From positions 35,127,263 through 35,191,262 of the forward strand of contig CM055828.1 in NCBI GenBank assembly GCA_029582265.1: a stretch of DNA of 64,000 bases. The letters run 5' to 3'. A program made the position numbers and the translations under genes. Origin of the DNA: Zoroaster sp. YZ-2022. Its lineage: Eukaryota; Echinodermata; Asteroidea; Forcipulatida; Zoroasteridae. The stretch's first letter is position 1. Each line of letters begins with the position of its first letter. Below are positions 1-14,500 of this stretch, piece after piece. The notes beneath the pieces are model-generated. The model saw nothing but the letters and a program-made list of their open reading frames with translations. It searched no databases and had not been told where the DNA came from.

Positions 1-2537
1 TCGCTAATCGTGATGACCTGGTACTTGTTTTTCGTTTCCTACTATGCATCTGGGTCTGCCATAGAAATATATTTCTGGGGTAGGTGCCTGTACAGCTTGT
101 ACACTATACATTTATCTTGGCGCTGCATGCACGGGACGGACCCTAGTATTACGGAACATTCCTAACCGCATATTCGGCCGACCATGAACCCTTTCCGGCG
201 ACCGAGCGTTCATGGTCCCACAAGTCTGTTTAGCTCTCCACAGCAGCGGGAGGGGGAGGAGGGGGGGGGGGGGTATGTGCTACAAATATGATGAATTATA
301 AATACATGTAGTCCTATTCTATTTCAAAGGGTACAGGGAATACAGGGAAAATATTGCAGGAGGGATGTAAAGCCTCATGATTTCAGCCCCTGAATGCATG
401 ACTGCTCATCCAAAATATGCGGCCATCTACATGATCTCTGTACATTGACAATTCTAGTTCTTTAATAAATTTACACCTGAATAACCTCAGAACATTAATG
501 ACAAAATATGTATCTCGATACATTAAATTTATTCTACACCTCAACATAAAACGTCTCAGCATGATATGGGACAAATTTCAAAAATAATTAAGCGGTTCAC
601 AATCACAAAGTTTATGGCAAAATTATTTTTAAAATTTGACAAAACGATTAATGTTATAAAGAATTAGGTTCTGCACTCTTGCTTGGTTAACCCAATATAT
701 CAATTGGTAATTAAGTATTTTCTATGAATTTATTATCTTGACCAAACTTCTACTTAATTTTTGTTAAGAATTCAAAATCCTTAAAATCCAAATGTAAATT
801 TTTCACATCTAACTGTCAAATTATGAAACACATAAATGCATGTTCAGATAATGTTCCAAAAGAAGTTTTTCCTAAAAAAAATCATACAATTGAGCATAAT
901 CTTTTATTCACAAAATAAAATCTTAGGGATCTAAAATGTATGTCTATTCTAATAAGGGTTTCACATGATATATTCATTTAATATTTCACATAATTATTTC
1001 TATACATCCATAAAAACTATACAATTGTGTTTCGTAAAACAGATATTCAAGTTTTCCATTTTTCCTAATAAAGTACTCAAAATTAAAGGGAAGATACAGT
1101 TACAGCTATGTGTAACTTGATGTGATGTTAATAAATTAACCAATCATATTTTTTCTCTCTATTAAAAATGTAGTGCTCTCATTTCAGAGAAAACACCCAA
1201 AAATATTAATATTTTCAAAAAGTTGACTGACAACTTTTTGCTCCAATTGTTTTCTGTAACAAAATGTGCTTTTTCACATTTTTCTCATGACTTGAGACTC
1301 TGCATTGAACTAACACTTTTACAGGTTGGTTCTTGGTCGATTCAAAGAGTAAGGATACTCAACGAAGCAGTTTTGCAGACATTACAAATGTTGTACCTTC
1401 CCTTTAATGTATATATGATTCAAAAAGAGTAAGCATACTCATAGAAGCAGTTTGGCCAACATTACCAATGTTGTACCTTCCCCATTATAAAGACTGTACA
1501 AAATCTATATTACAACGAAGATTCTATGCACACGAGACATTCTGTACAGTGTTTGAGTGTTCATAACAGTCATTACTATCACAGCCTTTGAAAAATACTC
1601 AGCTAGGCTCGAGTGAGACCACTAACTACTAACTACTTTATGTTTGCAAAAATAAAGATTTGTACAAATCTTAAGTAATTCCTGAGGCTTAAAAATATGT
1701 GCAAAATTTGCACCAGCAGTGATAAATTGGAAATAAAATTGCTTTTTTTGTCGAGTTCTGACTAATGAATGAGAAACAGTAGAACAATAAAAAATAGAGC
1801 AATATCAAATCAAACATCATATTAGTCTTGATAAGGGTCCAAATAACATTTGTCACAGAGGATCACTTGCTTATTTTAAGGAAGGCAACTCCATAGCTTT
1901 CAGTTATAAAAAATGTGTTGTTTCTGAGAGGAACTGATTTATCTTTTTCTTTTTTGTAGCACTGAACCTGCCAAAACATTTTGCAAATCAAAAAAGAGAA
2001 TATCCATGACACTATTGAAAACCTTCCTTAGATCTTCTCAGAACAAACACACTTTTTACAACTGAAGAATTTTTATTCAAGGTTTTACTGCAAACCTGCC
2101 TTAGTTTGTACCTTCAACTATAAAAGTTTCAAATCTCACTCACTAATTTGTTTGAAATCCCATCTTGGCTATTGCAGCATTTGTACATAACAAGGGGCCA
2201 AGTGAGATTATGGACATCTAGTGTTAAAAATTTAGAGTTAGTACTCATACTTGTACTCATTCTCGTACTGGAGTATTTTTTTCTGTACTCGTACTCATGA
2301 AAAAGTATTCAATTAAAACTCTACAGCTGGAGAACTTGTACTCATACTTGTACTCAAGTACTTCTTTTCTGTACTCCTGAACTACAAGTCTGCCAAAATC
2401 ACATCCTTCGTATGACCATTTCCCCACTGAATGCAAAAATCATATTGCATGGCATGTTTTATCATCAAAGAAAACAAACTGATAATTCAGTCCAATATGG
2501 ATGTTTCACTAAGGTTTCTCTTCTCCTACAGCCTTCC
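1..2537. other. Intergenic / 3' flank of the VWA gene, no gene seen
   Basis: No supportable coding exon is visible on either strand. The stretch is AT-rich and holds a G-run near 251-273, a short inverted repeat near 181-219, a diverged tandem duplication at 1340-1482, and stuttering copies of a 'gtactcatacttgtactc'-like motif near 2238-2385. A reverse-strand AATAAA (TTTATT on plus near 2071) is a possible poly(A) signal for the VWA gene, about 460 bp past its stop; this is only a guess. Confidence 0.6.
1340..1482. repeat. Diverged tandem duplication, about 63-65 bp x 2
   Basis: Two adjacent copies (about 1340-1402 and 1418-1482) both read from attcaaa.agagtaag through gttgtaccttccc. The closing 'aatgttgtaccttccc' motif recurs near 25190 and, inverted, near 19250. 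The unit is therefore probably a fragment of an old dispersed element. Confidence 0.7.
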
Positions 2538-5500
2538 TCATGGCAGAACCTGAGACCGCAAGTCATGCATTTTCTGCTCACGAACAGCTAGTCTTAGATC
2601 TTTAGCTTCCTGGTTCTTCTGCTCCTTGTTGTAGAAGAACTCGCGACGTTTGATCTCGTTGTTACGTTTCTGAGCCTCCCTCGAGGCTGCTTGGTCATTC
2701 TGCTCATTCAGCTTCTGGACGTGTCGGTTCGTCAGTTCGTCCTGTCTCTGTAGCTTGATCTCCTGTAGATGGTAAATTTCATGAAAAAATACTGTGAAAT
2801 TATGCACTAATATAACAATTTGATACATCAAGATTTTTGTTGGGAATTTGGGGAAGGAACTACTTGTTTTTCTTTAAATGGATAAAGTGAATTGTTAATG
2901 AGAACCATCTTTAACCAGTTCGCGTCGGAGGCCGTGTATACATGCAATTTTTTTTTGCACCACGGATCGGAGAGCGTCTAAACACGCCATAGGAAACTCC
3001 GGAATATTTGTATGCATGCTCGGTTGAGCCACGCGTGTACGGTAACATGCTCGGAAGTGCTGGCCACCCGCTGTGGAAGCTTCCATTAACGTTTGTGTGG
3101 GAAAAAGAAACCCGCCACAGGGGCCCAGAAAAACTTTTTTATTCCCGACGCGAACTGGTTAAAGACTTTCCTCATTTGACGTCGCTACAATAATTGCTGG
3201 TTTGTGCAAAAAAGTTGATTGAATTTCTGGTCTTGTTAACAAATAACTTTTTGTGTTTTCTTGTTAAGTGTTCCTTCTCAGTAGTCTTTTTGTGGTAACC
3301 ATTCCATTACTGGGCAAGGTTTGGGTTTTTTGGGGTACACTTCTAGTGATGCCTGTGACACAGAGTTCCTATTGTGATATCACAAAATAATGCCCTCATG
3401 TGTCAAGGATAATCAAGACCAATTACACAAATCTAAACAGTACTCTCAATCTTCACTGTGCATCAAAGATTGACTTCTCATTTTGTTTAAAGTGTCCAGA
3501 AGCATACATATTTGCAAAAATATGTATCTTCCTAAAAATATAATTTCATTTCTATTCACCTGTCTGCGTTTAATAGTATCTTGTATCTCTCTCTCCCTCT
3601 GAGTGACAATCTCCTCTCGTCTCTGTGTCCTCGTCCTCAGTGCCTCTACCCTCTGGGCGTTGATCTCTGCCTCCCGATTAGACCTCTCCTGCTGCTGTCT
3701 AGCGATGCTGGAGCTGACGGAGCGTTTGGCGTTATTGATGTTTTTCATCTTTTCTTCGCTGTCTTGTTGACGCTGGATGTCGCGTCTGGTTACATCTCCT
3801 GCAAATTTCCTGAATATGGGCGGATCAAAAGAAAAAGTGAAATTTAATTTTTTACATCATGTTTACTTACTAGACATGCAAGAATTAAGACATCTGCTTG
3901 ATATCTTATCTGAATGTAAAATTGATATCTGAATGTAAAATTCTGTTGTTTTTTTCTTCAGTTAAAAATATTTAAAATATAATCAACATGCACTGTGCCA
4001 ACATTTTTGTGCATGGATCATGCAAATATTGAATTTGTGTACGTTATACTGGGAAAAAATAACAAAATTTGTTTAAGACAAAATAAGAAATACATTTTTA
4101 ATTATCTACAAACAAATTAATGTACAGTATCATCTCAATGGCATTAAGTCACCAGATGAAAAATAGAAAATGTCAAGTTACAAAAATGCTTATTCCAACT
4201 GAACTGAACATACTCAAAATAAATCATCGTAGTAAAGCATGTGCTTTAATGGGAAATATTCAGCCTCTTTTTACTGTTCAGCTGAATGTACATTTACTAG
4301 ATGCATGCGTGACAGAAAATACATAAGAAGCAAGCACTCAGTCGAATTTTCATTCTCGTCATTTGGAATAAGTATTATTTATACCAGTATGAGCAAAGGC
4401 CAGAGCACGCATGGATTAAGTCATGCAATTTAAATGATATTATATGGAGGGAGACAGTACAGTTTAACAACCATTGATAAGATGTTATTGTAAAGGACTA
4501 GACAGTTATGCATGACCAAACATCAATAGATGAACCATGGAGGAATAATCTCTATGGATGAACTTATATTCCATAAGCTATTTTTATGAGTTAAACTTTT
4601 CCCAAAATAATGCAAAAACCCTCAACATTTTTTAAATCAGGGTTGCAACTGATCAATTTCAAAAGAGAGGAAAAAGTTTGGATTCATTATTATAATAATT
4701 TCTTTTTTAAACTGGGTGGCCCATTCAGTGATAAACACTTATCTCCCACGGGTCAAAGTAACTCACATACTGTGCATGTAATAACAAACTGGCAAAGCAT
4801 GAAGACCATACTGTGGCAGGAGTCCCAGAAAGTTATCATTCTAGATGCTCTGTGGTGTATTCTGAGCATGTTTTAAGGTAAACTTGACAAACTGGGAACC
4901 CACGGATCCGTGAAAGAGTTGCATGCCTGTTTAGAGGAAGTCTTGTTTTAATTTCAATTTAAAAAAGTAATACAGTTAGTTTTGAAATGATTTTAATAAA
5001 TGCCTCATTCAGTTTAACCAATCTGATTGGTCGAGACATGATCATGGGGTGTATATGGGTATTACCAGGGAGGGGGGTGAGGGTGTAAAGAGGTATATAA
5101 TGTTTAGTGAGTTTCTTGTGGTAGGATGGCCTTGTAGAGGTGCTGGTCACCTGTTCTATCTTACCATTCACTGGCTTTGTTTAAAATGAATTTTTGTGTA
5201 TTTGTAGTTTATTAGGGTTTGGTTTTATATTTAATTGATGTAATCTGATTGCCAGTGTAAAATGTAATAAAATAAAATAAAAAATAAAACCAGTGATAAC
5301 CACCAGTTATTATCAGAATTGGACTAGCTTGTCACGTACCAGTTGTTACACTGAGCTAAGGGGTGACATGCGGAATGGAATTGAACCGGCAATCGGGGTG
5401 TAGAAGTTTATTTCACATCACACTGAATTACATGCAATGTTGGTGTTTAATTTGTCCCAAATGTGAACTTGTGCATCTGGCTCTTTTTAAATAAGAATTT

Positions 5501-8500
5501 TACTTAATATTTAAATTTTGAAAACAAAATCGACATGGGCATTTAATAATGGGAATAAAAGTTAAAGACCTCTGGGGTTGTCAGTGTGACTACAGGTGAT
5601 AGTGGACCTCATCTTTAGCTAAATCTATTATCCCCTGTGGCTATGATCCTCTTACAACAAACTTTTATTCATATAATATTATTATTAAACAGCTACATGA
5701 GCTTTTACAGAGCGGAAATTTATTTGCAGATCAAAGATTACATTAGCTAGAGATGTCAGTTTACATGGAAACAAATTACAAAGTATATGGCACAATCTAC
5801 AAAGAAACAACATATTCCACCAAACCACAGATTGCATAATTTGAGATCATGTAAGGACTGAGCATGCAGAATAATTATTATACATGCACATGCATAGGAT
5901 ATGAACATAACAAAACAAATACCATGCAGACATAAAAGAGCAGTAAATGATACATGAAACAGCAGTAGTATTGTCCATGAGGCATGCGGGATGTAAGATG
6001 CAACTACACGTGTATGTTCTACCATGGAGGAAGGAACCTCCATGGTACTACACTGTGAGGATGATTTCATTTGACCACACTTACTGATGAGGTCTAAGGA
6101 CCGTAGATGTGGCCTTTTTGTTTTTCGTTCCCGTTGTCGTCTGCATGGCAGATTTGACCTCTGTGCACACCTGTGAATTTTCCGTCACTGTGACGGTTTG
6201 ACCTGAGCTTTTGCCAAGCAAATTGTGAGTAACTGACTGCTCAGAAATGGACTGCTTTTGAGTAACTGTATGCTGAGTTGCAGTTTTTTGAGAAAGTGAT
6301 TTTTGGTTAACCACTGGGTGATGTACATGTATGTTTGCAATGTCGCGGTGGATGAGTTGTTTTTCAGGATAGAATATCTGCTGATATGGCCTGTTTTGAG
6401 AAGCAATACTTTTGGTGATGACATGATTCTGCATCATTGATGAGGTAGCCTTTTCCTCTATTTTCTGAACTGTTCTGACAGTTGTTGATTGGTTATTATC
6501 ATATCTATCTTTGGTGCTTTCCCGAGAGGGGAATGGGTTCAGCTGAGTAGATCTTTGGTCATATGAATTATCCAATATTTGTTGCATAGTGTGTAGCATT
6601 TCTTCAGTATTGTGTTCCCCGGACTGGGAATTTTCAAAAAAGTTAAGGAGTGATTTCTCAAAGTCTGCGGTTCTCGTTTTGTTGGTTCTTGCATTTGTCA
6701 TTTGAATACTTTTTTTCTGCCCCCTTGTCGTGCATTTTTGAAGGTCAGACATCTTTTGGAGAGATTTTATCCCTGAAGATTTCGAATGTTTAACTTTATC
6801 ACTCATGGCAATCTTTTGATTACCATCAGCTATTTTGACTTGACCTTTTTCAGTAATTTGAAAATTTGTATTAGGGGTGATTGAATAAGAATGATTTACG
6901 ATGTATGGATTAACAATGATCTTCCCCCTTGGTGTGTTGCTTTGTCCTGCAGTTTGGTGAACACTTTGTTTAGGTTCAAGGGGAGGCGTTAATGTCATTC
7001 TCTCCCCAAATACAACATCTTTTACAGTGAGTTTTTCTTGAGGTCTTCTGTTTAACATGTAACTGTCCGGTGATTGAGATTTTGGAATATAATCTATGTA
7101 ATTATCGGGGCGTACTTGTTCAGATGTCTGGTCAGTGATATTTAAGGTGTCTTTAGCATGTGAGAGGTTTGACGTGTCATATCGCATTGTGAGGGATTCC
7201 TCAACGGCAAATGATGCACTGATCATTTGAAATTGGATTCAGACATAAAGAGAAGAATATGGGTACGGGGAAAGGGGAAACAGAAAGGAAAGGAAAGTTT
7301 AAATCAATTTAAAAAAGTCTGGGAAAAGCATCATTTTTATAAAAGATAATTCCAAGCTTTGTCTATTTCTGAATACCTGTATAACTAGCACAAAATGTTG
7401 AAACTTGTGCTGCATCTATGAACAGATTTTGGACCAATCACAGCATAAGTTACAACCAAGTATGGCTGTTATTGGCTAAAAATGCTGCTGAGTCATTGTT
7501 ACTTCTACAGCGATAGCTAGAACATCTGTCCTAGGTATGCTTTAAATCAAATATTATTTTTTTCCCTTTTTTTTCAAACAAAACATTTACGAAGTGGGGT
7601 GAGGGGAGAGATGGGTTTAAGATTTCTTTTAGCATTAAACAAATGATTTGATGTCAAGAATTTACACTCGCATGCAGGATGGTCTAGTCATGAATGAGTT
7701 GTTAGAATGGCAAGGATAAACACACTGATAACTAACCCCGTTTTTAATTCAACAAATTTCCTAAAAAAACTTTGTTATTATGTGATAATCCCTTTTTATT
7801 GTCACTGCTATTTTACCTTATGAAAGGTTTCACTTTCAAACAAGTCAATTTGATTCTTTGTTGGTCAAAAAATAGCTTCTAAGAATTGTTTAACCAGTTC
7901 GCGTCGGGAATAAAAAAGTTTTTCTGGGCCCCTGTGTGGGTTTATTTTCCCCACACACACCGTGAATGGAAGCTTCCACAGCGGATGGCCACGTCTTCCG
8001 TGCATGTCACCGTACATGGGTGGCTCAACCGAGCATGCATACCAATATTCCGGAGTTTCCTTTGGCGTGTTTAGACACTCTCCGATCCACGGTGCAAAAA
8101 AAATTGCGTGTATACACGGCCTCCGACGCGAACTGGTTAACAATGTCTCAGTCAATAATTTATCATATTCTGAATTCATCTAATTTGAAAGTAGTGTACT
8201 TTCTTTCCACAAGAAAAATATAAACGAAATAATTTTAACAAAAATGACGGTGAAATACAGAATATATATAGTCCTTTTTGTTTTAACAAATACATTGTTT
8301 TAACAATTTATACATATATTTGTCCAGTTCCTGCTTATTGAAATATTCAAAAGCATGAATATGGGGATAAAAAAAAATATTTCTTACAATGGAAATTTTC
8401 AAACAAGCATGAAGCAGCATGATAATGTATTTCATACACAAAGATGAAAAAGCTATATTTTAGGCACCCCCCCCCCAAAGAAAAGTCTCCGGTTTCTGGT

Positions 8501-11500
8501 CATCGGTCGCATTCAAAATCGGTGCGGTGACATGCTTTTTTATTTTTATTTCGGCCATCTTTTTTTTTTGCCAACAGGGAAATACACATACGTGATACAT
8601 TGTATACGCGGGGACCAAATTTCCCATATACAAAGTATGGTGGCTAAGAGATGCCTCACAAAACGTTCATACCCCGATGTGAAAAAGTCGTTTAAAGCAC
8701 AGCACGGCAGAATTCCAATCGATCCAGCAATTTTGGCTGCAATTGGACATCGTTTCATAGCAAAGAAAATTAAAAATGTCGATGCGTGGGTCTGAGGCAA
8801 TGCGCACCGAGACCAGAAACCGTAGACTTATTTGGGGGGCTTATGTGTGCTTTTTTAATTCTACTTTTTGGGTTTATGCATATACATTAAAATTTCTAAA
8901 TTGGTTAAACATTATTTTATATAAGAGTGTATCATTCTGGTAAAATAATTTATTTTACCAAAAAGCAAGGGCAAGATCTGATATTATTAGGTAAATTCAC
9001 TTTTGACTAGCGTGCTCTAGTCACTGACTTATAAAAAAGAAGAAGAATATTTTCACCTAAAAACCAGCCCATCAAAAGGTAATTCATGGCCTAACTTTAC
9101 CAATTTTACCACCTGTTTTTGAGTACATGTCAACATACCTGCATCTCTCATCTTTTGCATCTTTCATCCGTTGAGCTCCTTCCTCCATCTTGGCAAAGTG
9201 AGCCTCCAACTCCATCACTTGGTTTCTTCTGCAAACAAAATAAATAAATAAAAATAAACCATCTATAAATAATCTGATGTACAGATTGCCCAGTTATTTA
9301 ACAGCACATGTTTGATTAACTATGAGGCAGTTTACGCTGTAAACTAAATTACAAATGATTGAGAGTACTTAAAAGGGAGCATACACCTTGGGTTATTACC
9401 AGATTACAAAATTAACTTATTATAATCTAAAAACGTACTGGTGATGGTACCAAACATCCTGAGAAATTATTTTGTATGACATGCTGACATTTTTTAGAAA
9501 TTGTGAGTCATATTACAGATTTGGGACGAATCGAGGAAATGATCCATTTTCCATGTTGGATTTATACATGTACAAATAAATCTGTTAGCAATTTAATTAT
9601 CTTCTCATTAACCCAACCACCCCAAATCCTGCAAATTCCTCAGAGGGGCACTTTTTTGGAAAAATTCAGCACTGTTGGAAAGTGGTACCTTCACCTCTTC
9701 AAATGGGTTAAAATTACTACCTGGCAAGAAGTACAGGCCATAAGTGCTGAATATGAAAGATCAACGAAAATGCATGGTGCATTTTGAAGATAAGGGCATG
9801 TTTCCAAAAGTGCACTGATGGATTTTGGTGGATTCAGGAAGGTTCCTAGCCAGAACACCTAGGCGGTTAGGGTTAATGATACACAAAATTAAAGTGGAAC
9901 TTTCATACGTATACATATCTTCATATTTTACCATTTGTGAACAATCCTTTAAAATACACGTTTGCCTATCAAGTTGATGGGATTTAACAAAAGTATTTAT
10001 TTACCTAAAGCAAGACTTTGTCAAAAGCAAAATATTAACCCTGATGGCTCTCTGATCTGATAATAATAGTTTTGTTCAGTAAACAATTATTTTGTATTCC
10101 TGTTTACATGCATGCCCAGTGACATTTTATTGGAGGTTTAACTGGTTAGTTTAACTGGTTTATTGGAGGTTTAACTGGTTAGTTTAACTGGTTTATACTA
10201 CATAGGAAGAAAATTATAAGTGTGATTACCACAATCTTGTGTTACTGCAAACCAAGTCAACACCAAAAACTCCACCATGCAAATCTTTCGTAATCAAAAT
10301 TAATTTCTGATTTTTATTCAATGATTTACGTACCTGTATTCCAAATAGGCCCTTTCCTTAGCCTCTTTGACCATATCACGACTTCCAATCTTCCGATGAG
10401 CTGGGACACCTTGCTGCTTGACTACACCGTTTGGGGGACGAGGCTGTTTCAAGATCCACTCTAAGTGAGCTCGATCGCTCTTGATTTGGTGATTGACCGT
10501 GTTGAATGCACCGCTCCGATTAACCGGACCGTTGTCAACCTCTGGATCATAGGGAGGGCGGAGAGGTGGATGAGGGTGTCTTTGAATCCACTCTAATTGG
10601 GCCCGGTCCGTTTTGATCTCCTGGTCAATCGTATCTAAGAGGGCCTGACGTTTGGCCTGTGACATTGCCGTGATTGGCTCAGCTAGAATGGGCTGAAATT
10701 TTGCTTCTGCAGGAGCACTTATGACGGTGTCACGAAATGGCTTTGCTTTGGAGCTTTTACGTGTTGAGGACGAACGACTTGATTTGGTATTGGGACTCAA
10801 GTATTGCCAGGGAGGGCGTTCATCCAGTGAGCTATCGGTACGGTAGTTATACAAGAGACTGTAGTCAGTGCCAACTCCTGAATCTTTAAGTGATAATGTT
10901 TGTACACCTGTGTCAATAAGTTCGTCTCCTTCTTCCTCCTCTGATTCTGGCTCAGACTGTGATTCATACATGTAGTTCAAGCCAGATGCTGCCGTGTAAG
11001 AGTCAATTCCAGAATCCATCTCTCCATCCTCCTTGCGGAAGGATACGCTCTTTCTTAGGATCCCCGACTGCGGTGGGGTTATCCTCTTCACCGTCTCTGC
11101 AGGGGCTTGAGATTCTTTGGGCATCCTTGCAATCATCTTATTTTCCATAAGTTGCTGCATCACCTTGCGGTTTAGGTCCTCTTTGGTCAGACTGGTACCC
11201 GGGATGAGCCGGTGTACGTCTTCACTCTTAACAACGCTATCTCTTATCGATGGCACCCTAAATCCGAAAGCAGGGGAGGCATCAGGATAGACGGGAATAT
11301 AAACGGGATATTTCTCCACGGATTCAAACCTCACGTCATACCCGGGTAAGTAGCCCATATCCTGTGCTGTCCCTGGTTTTAAGAAGTAGCCACTCCCAGA
11401 CCCGGTGTTGTAACCGGGGGGCAGCATGATAGGGTAGTGGGGGTTGTTGATGAGGTACTGTCTCGCTGTAATAGGCATTTGTATTTCAAGTTTGATTCTC

Positions 11501-14500
11501 TCATAGAGTTGGTGTGGAATCCAGATGGATGCTTGCTTCAAGATTTTCTCAGATTTTCCGTCAAAGAAGCTAACAACAACAGCATCTGTATCTGCAGCAC
11601 CTGTGGGTTAAATAATTGTAAATACCAAACAAAATTTTAAAATCTAAAATTGCATGTACACGTATGATGAATCACACCAAACTGGCAGCCATGTTTTAAA
11701 ATTGTATTAAAATTGTACACATCTATGAATAAAGAAAATATACTACAAAATTAATTTCAAACTCACTCACAAATTATCACATCATATCAGTGTCCCAACA
11801 CAAAAGAACAGAACAAATTCGTTCAGCTTGATGCAATTTTATCCCAATATTAGATAAAAAAACCAAGCATCAAAATACAATGCAGTGAGGTTTCTCATAT
11901 ACGGCCATTACAAATATGCAATACAACTCAAAATATGTATTGCTGGTGTGTATGTTGCCATAGTCACTGTATCCAACCTAGCAACAGTCACCAATTACCC
12001 TCCATATGATATTAATATGAGTCCCTGCTTTCTCATAGAGGAAGGTGACCTTGATGCTGTGCACAGGTGTTTGTAAGCAACTGCCAATGGCTATGCATTA
12101 TTACAACACGTGTACACATTGTAATTATGTTGGAGTTGGATATGGCCATTAAGGGGCACTTGCATTGATCGTATTTGATATCATCCATCCTGAATATATT
12201 GCATTACTTCAGGGTGAATGAAAGACAAATTAGATGAGCACTGTGTGGAAAATGGGGGATATGGCAAACAAAAAATACAAAAAATACTCTTACAATCTCC
12301 AACATCAATGATAAACATATAATAGCATTGACAAACATTGAACAACATAAACAGCTTGTCTGAAATTAGTAAGAACAAATCTACATACATGTATTTTTTT
12401 AGCAATTTTTCTTTTTCTCTCAGGAATTCAAATTAGTTGATAATTCATCACCAGCACAAACATGTACTTAATGGCAGACTTTTATGAATCATGACCTGGA
12501 ATCAGTCTGACATATTAGTGACTCCGTACCTAAGTCGTCGTGAACAATGACTTTTACTCAGTATCAGACTCGACCGTTGGAACTTGGACTTGGAGGCAAA
12601 TATGGCCAGTCAATGTGGAAAGAATGTCGTATCCGGCCGCCACTTTTTAAGGGCTTTTAAAAAATTTTTTTGCAAGTTCCACTAACCAGTTAAAAAATAA
12701 TTCTATCGATTTTTGGTGGTACAGAAAGCGAAAACTATCTTTAAAATCCGCTTTTATGATGGTTTTCAGACTTGATTTCCCTTCTAAAAAAAATCCTCCC
12801 CTTCAGAAAATAGAAGGATCCTATTATAGTTGCCACTACGCATGTACAATGACTGTTGGTCACTAATTGTGGAGTTTACAAGATCAGACTGACATGACTG
12901 AGGAAGTCATCGTATACCAAAAATGCCTGATTTTTCATGAAATAAATATCCTGGAATAATTTGAAGTATACATATGTCCATCATCATCCATATGTTCTCC
13001 ACCTTACCAGGTAGGTAAGATTACATTATTGGTTATATTTAATGAAAAATAGTGGCGGCCAGATGCGACATTCTACCTGTCAATGTGAATAAACTTTGAA
13101 AAATTTTGAAAGATTTCTTAATTATAATAAAGAGTTACCATACATGTTTGAAACCATTATTTTATATTCTTGCTTAAGTTACATTTTTAAAGGGCATGTG
13201 ACTGGTACTCACACTCAACCTGCAGGACTCAACACTGAGGACTCAGACTAGGACTCAAGGTTTAGGACTCAAACACAAGTCTGCTAAATGGTGTCTACTT
13301 GGGACATGTAGAACAAATCAGAATTTGTTTAAACTTACAGCCAGAGGATCGCCCTTCTAAGCCTTCTAATACTGTTCCAGGTGCATAGCGGAACTGTAAC
13401 TTCCCTTGCGGAGCTAGCACCTTATCCCCTGCGGTGATGGAATGTCTTGAAGCATCATTATATGAAATAATGTCATAAATTGCAGTTTCTTGAAGTTGAG
13501 GTTGGGCCTTGGAGCTTGGCTCTTTGTCAAATTCAACAAGGAAGGTTTGGTTAGCTGTGATCTGCAAAGACAGAGAAGTCAATCAACAGGGTTATTTAAA
13601 GACCTCAACCTTAAAAGTAAGGCAGTTTTAGTGGCACCTTAGTTTTTTTTAAGGCTATATTGTATGATGTAGTATCACATTTGAAAATTCTAGAATCGTT
13701 CTCCACTGAAAATATCTCATTAACATTTTCATGCATTTCTCATTTTGCATTTTTGATATAACACAAACATTTTAATAAAATGATGTAATTTATGGAAAAT
13801 TAAATTAATAAGAAAATGTGAAGTTTTCTAAAATCTATATATGAATAGTGGACAAATCTAAAAAAAAATACATTTCAAAAGTTACATTGTACATGAGTAC
13901 ATGTACATCTTATTAATTAGTTTGATAATAATTAAAACATTTTACACATGTATTAACAATAAGGCAGAACATTTAGAGTTTATGCTCTGTTTAGTTTTAA
14001 TTCACATTCAGTAAAACATTCTTTTAAGGCAAAATACATTTCTTCTTTTTAAAACTGGACACTGAATAACAACATTTATCCCCATAAATTCCGATGTGAA
14101 CTCAAAAATGAAAGTATTCTTGCTGGAAAGAAGATTATTTCAAGTTGAGCATGAAAAATCCATATTAAAATTTAGTATGTCATTACACCTGTTGTTTTAC
14201 AAATCCCAGACAGTAGTAGCCATCTTTATCTCGCCTCGCAAGCACCCTCATTCCCTGTAGAAGAACACCGCCAGTTACTGATGATTTATCGGCATTGGCA
14301 AGAAGCCTCCGTACAAGTCTCGTTGCGGGACGGTAGGTCTCCCAAGCCAAATCAGGATACTGCAACTGAACATTCTCTGTTCGAATCACCCTCGTTGGAA
14401 TATCATCAACACTGATAAGTTTATCATCGATGGGAAAATGGTCTACAGATGTCGTCACACTGCAGCTTTTTGCAGCCATGCTGTCAAACTCATCAACGTA

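Noticed and set aside
3798..3798. Exon 6 start of the VWA gene at 3798 (GCAG acceptor)
   Set aside because: It leaves the full gene out of frame by one base; the TTCAG acceptor giving 3809 restores the frame and has a better pyrimidine tract.
5756..6070. 104-codon hydrophobic minus-strand frame next to the VWA cassette exon
   Set aside because: It lies in an intron, starts across the donor side without a usable acceptor/donor pair, and has no recognisable domain.
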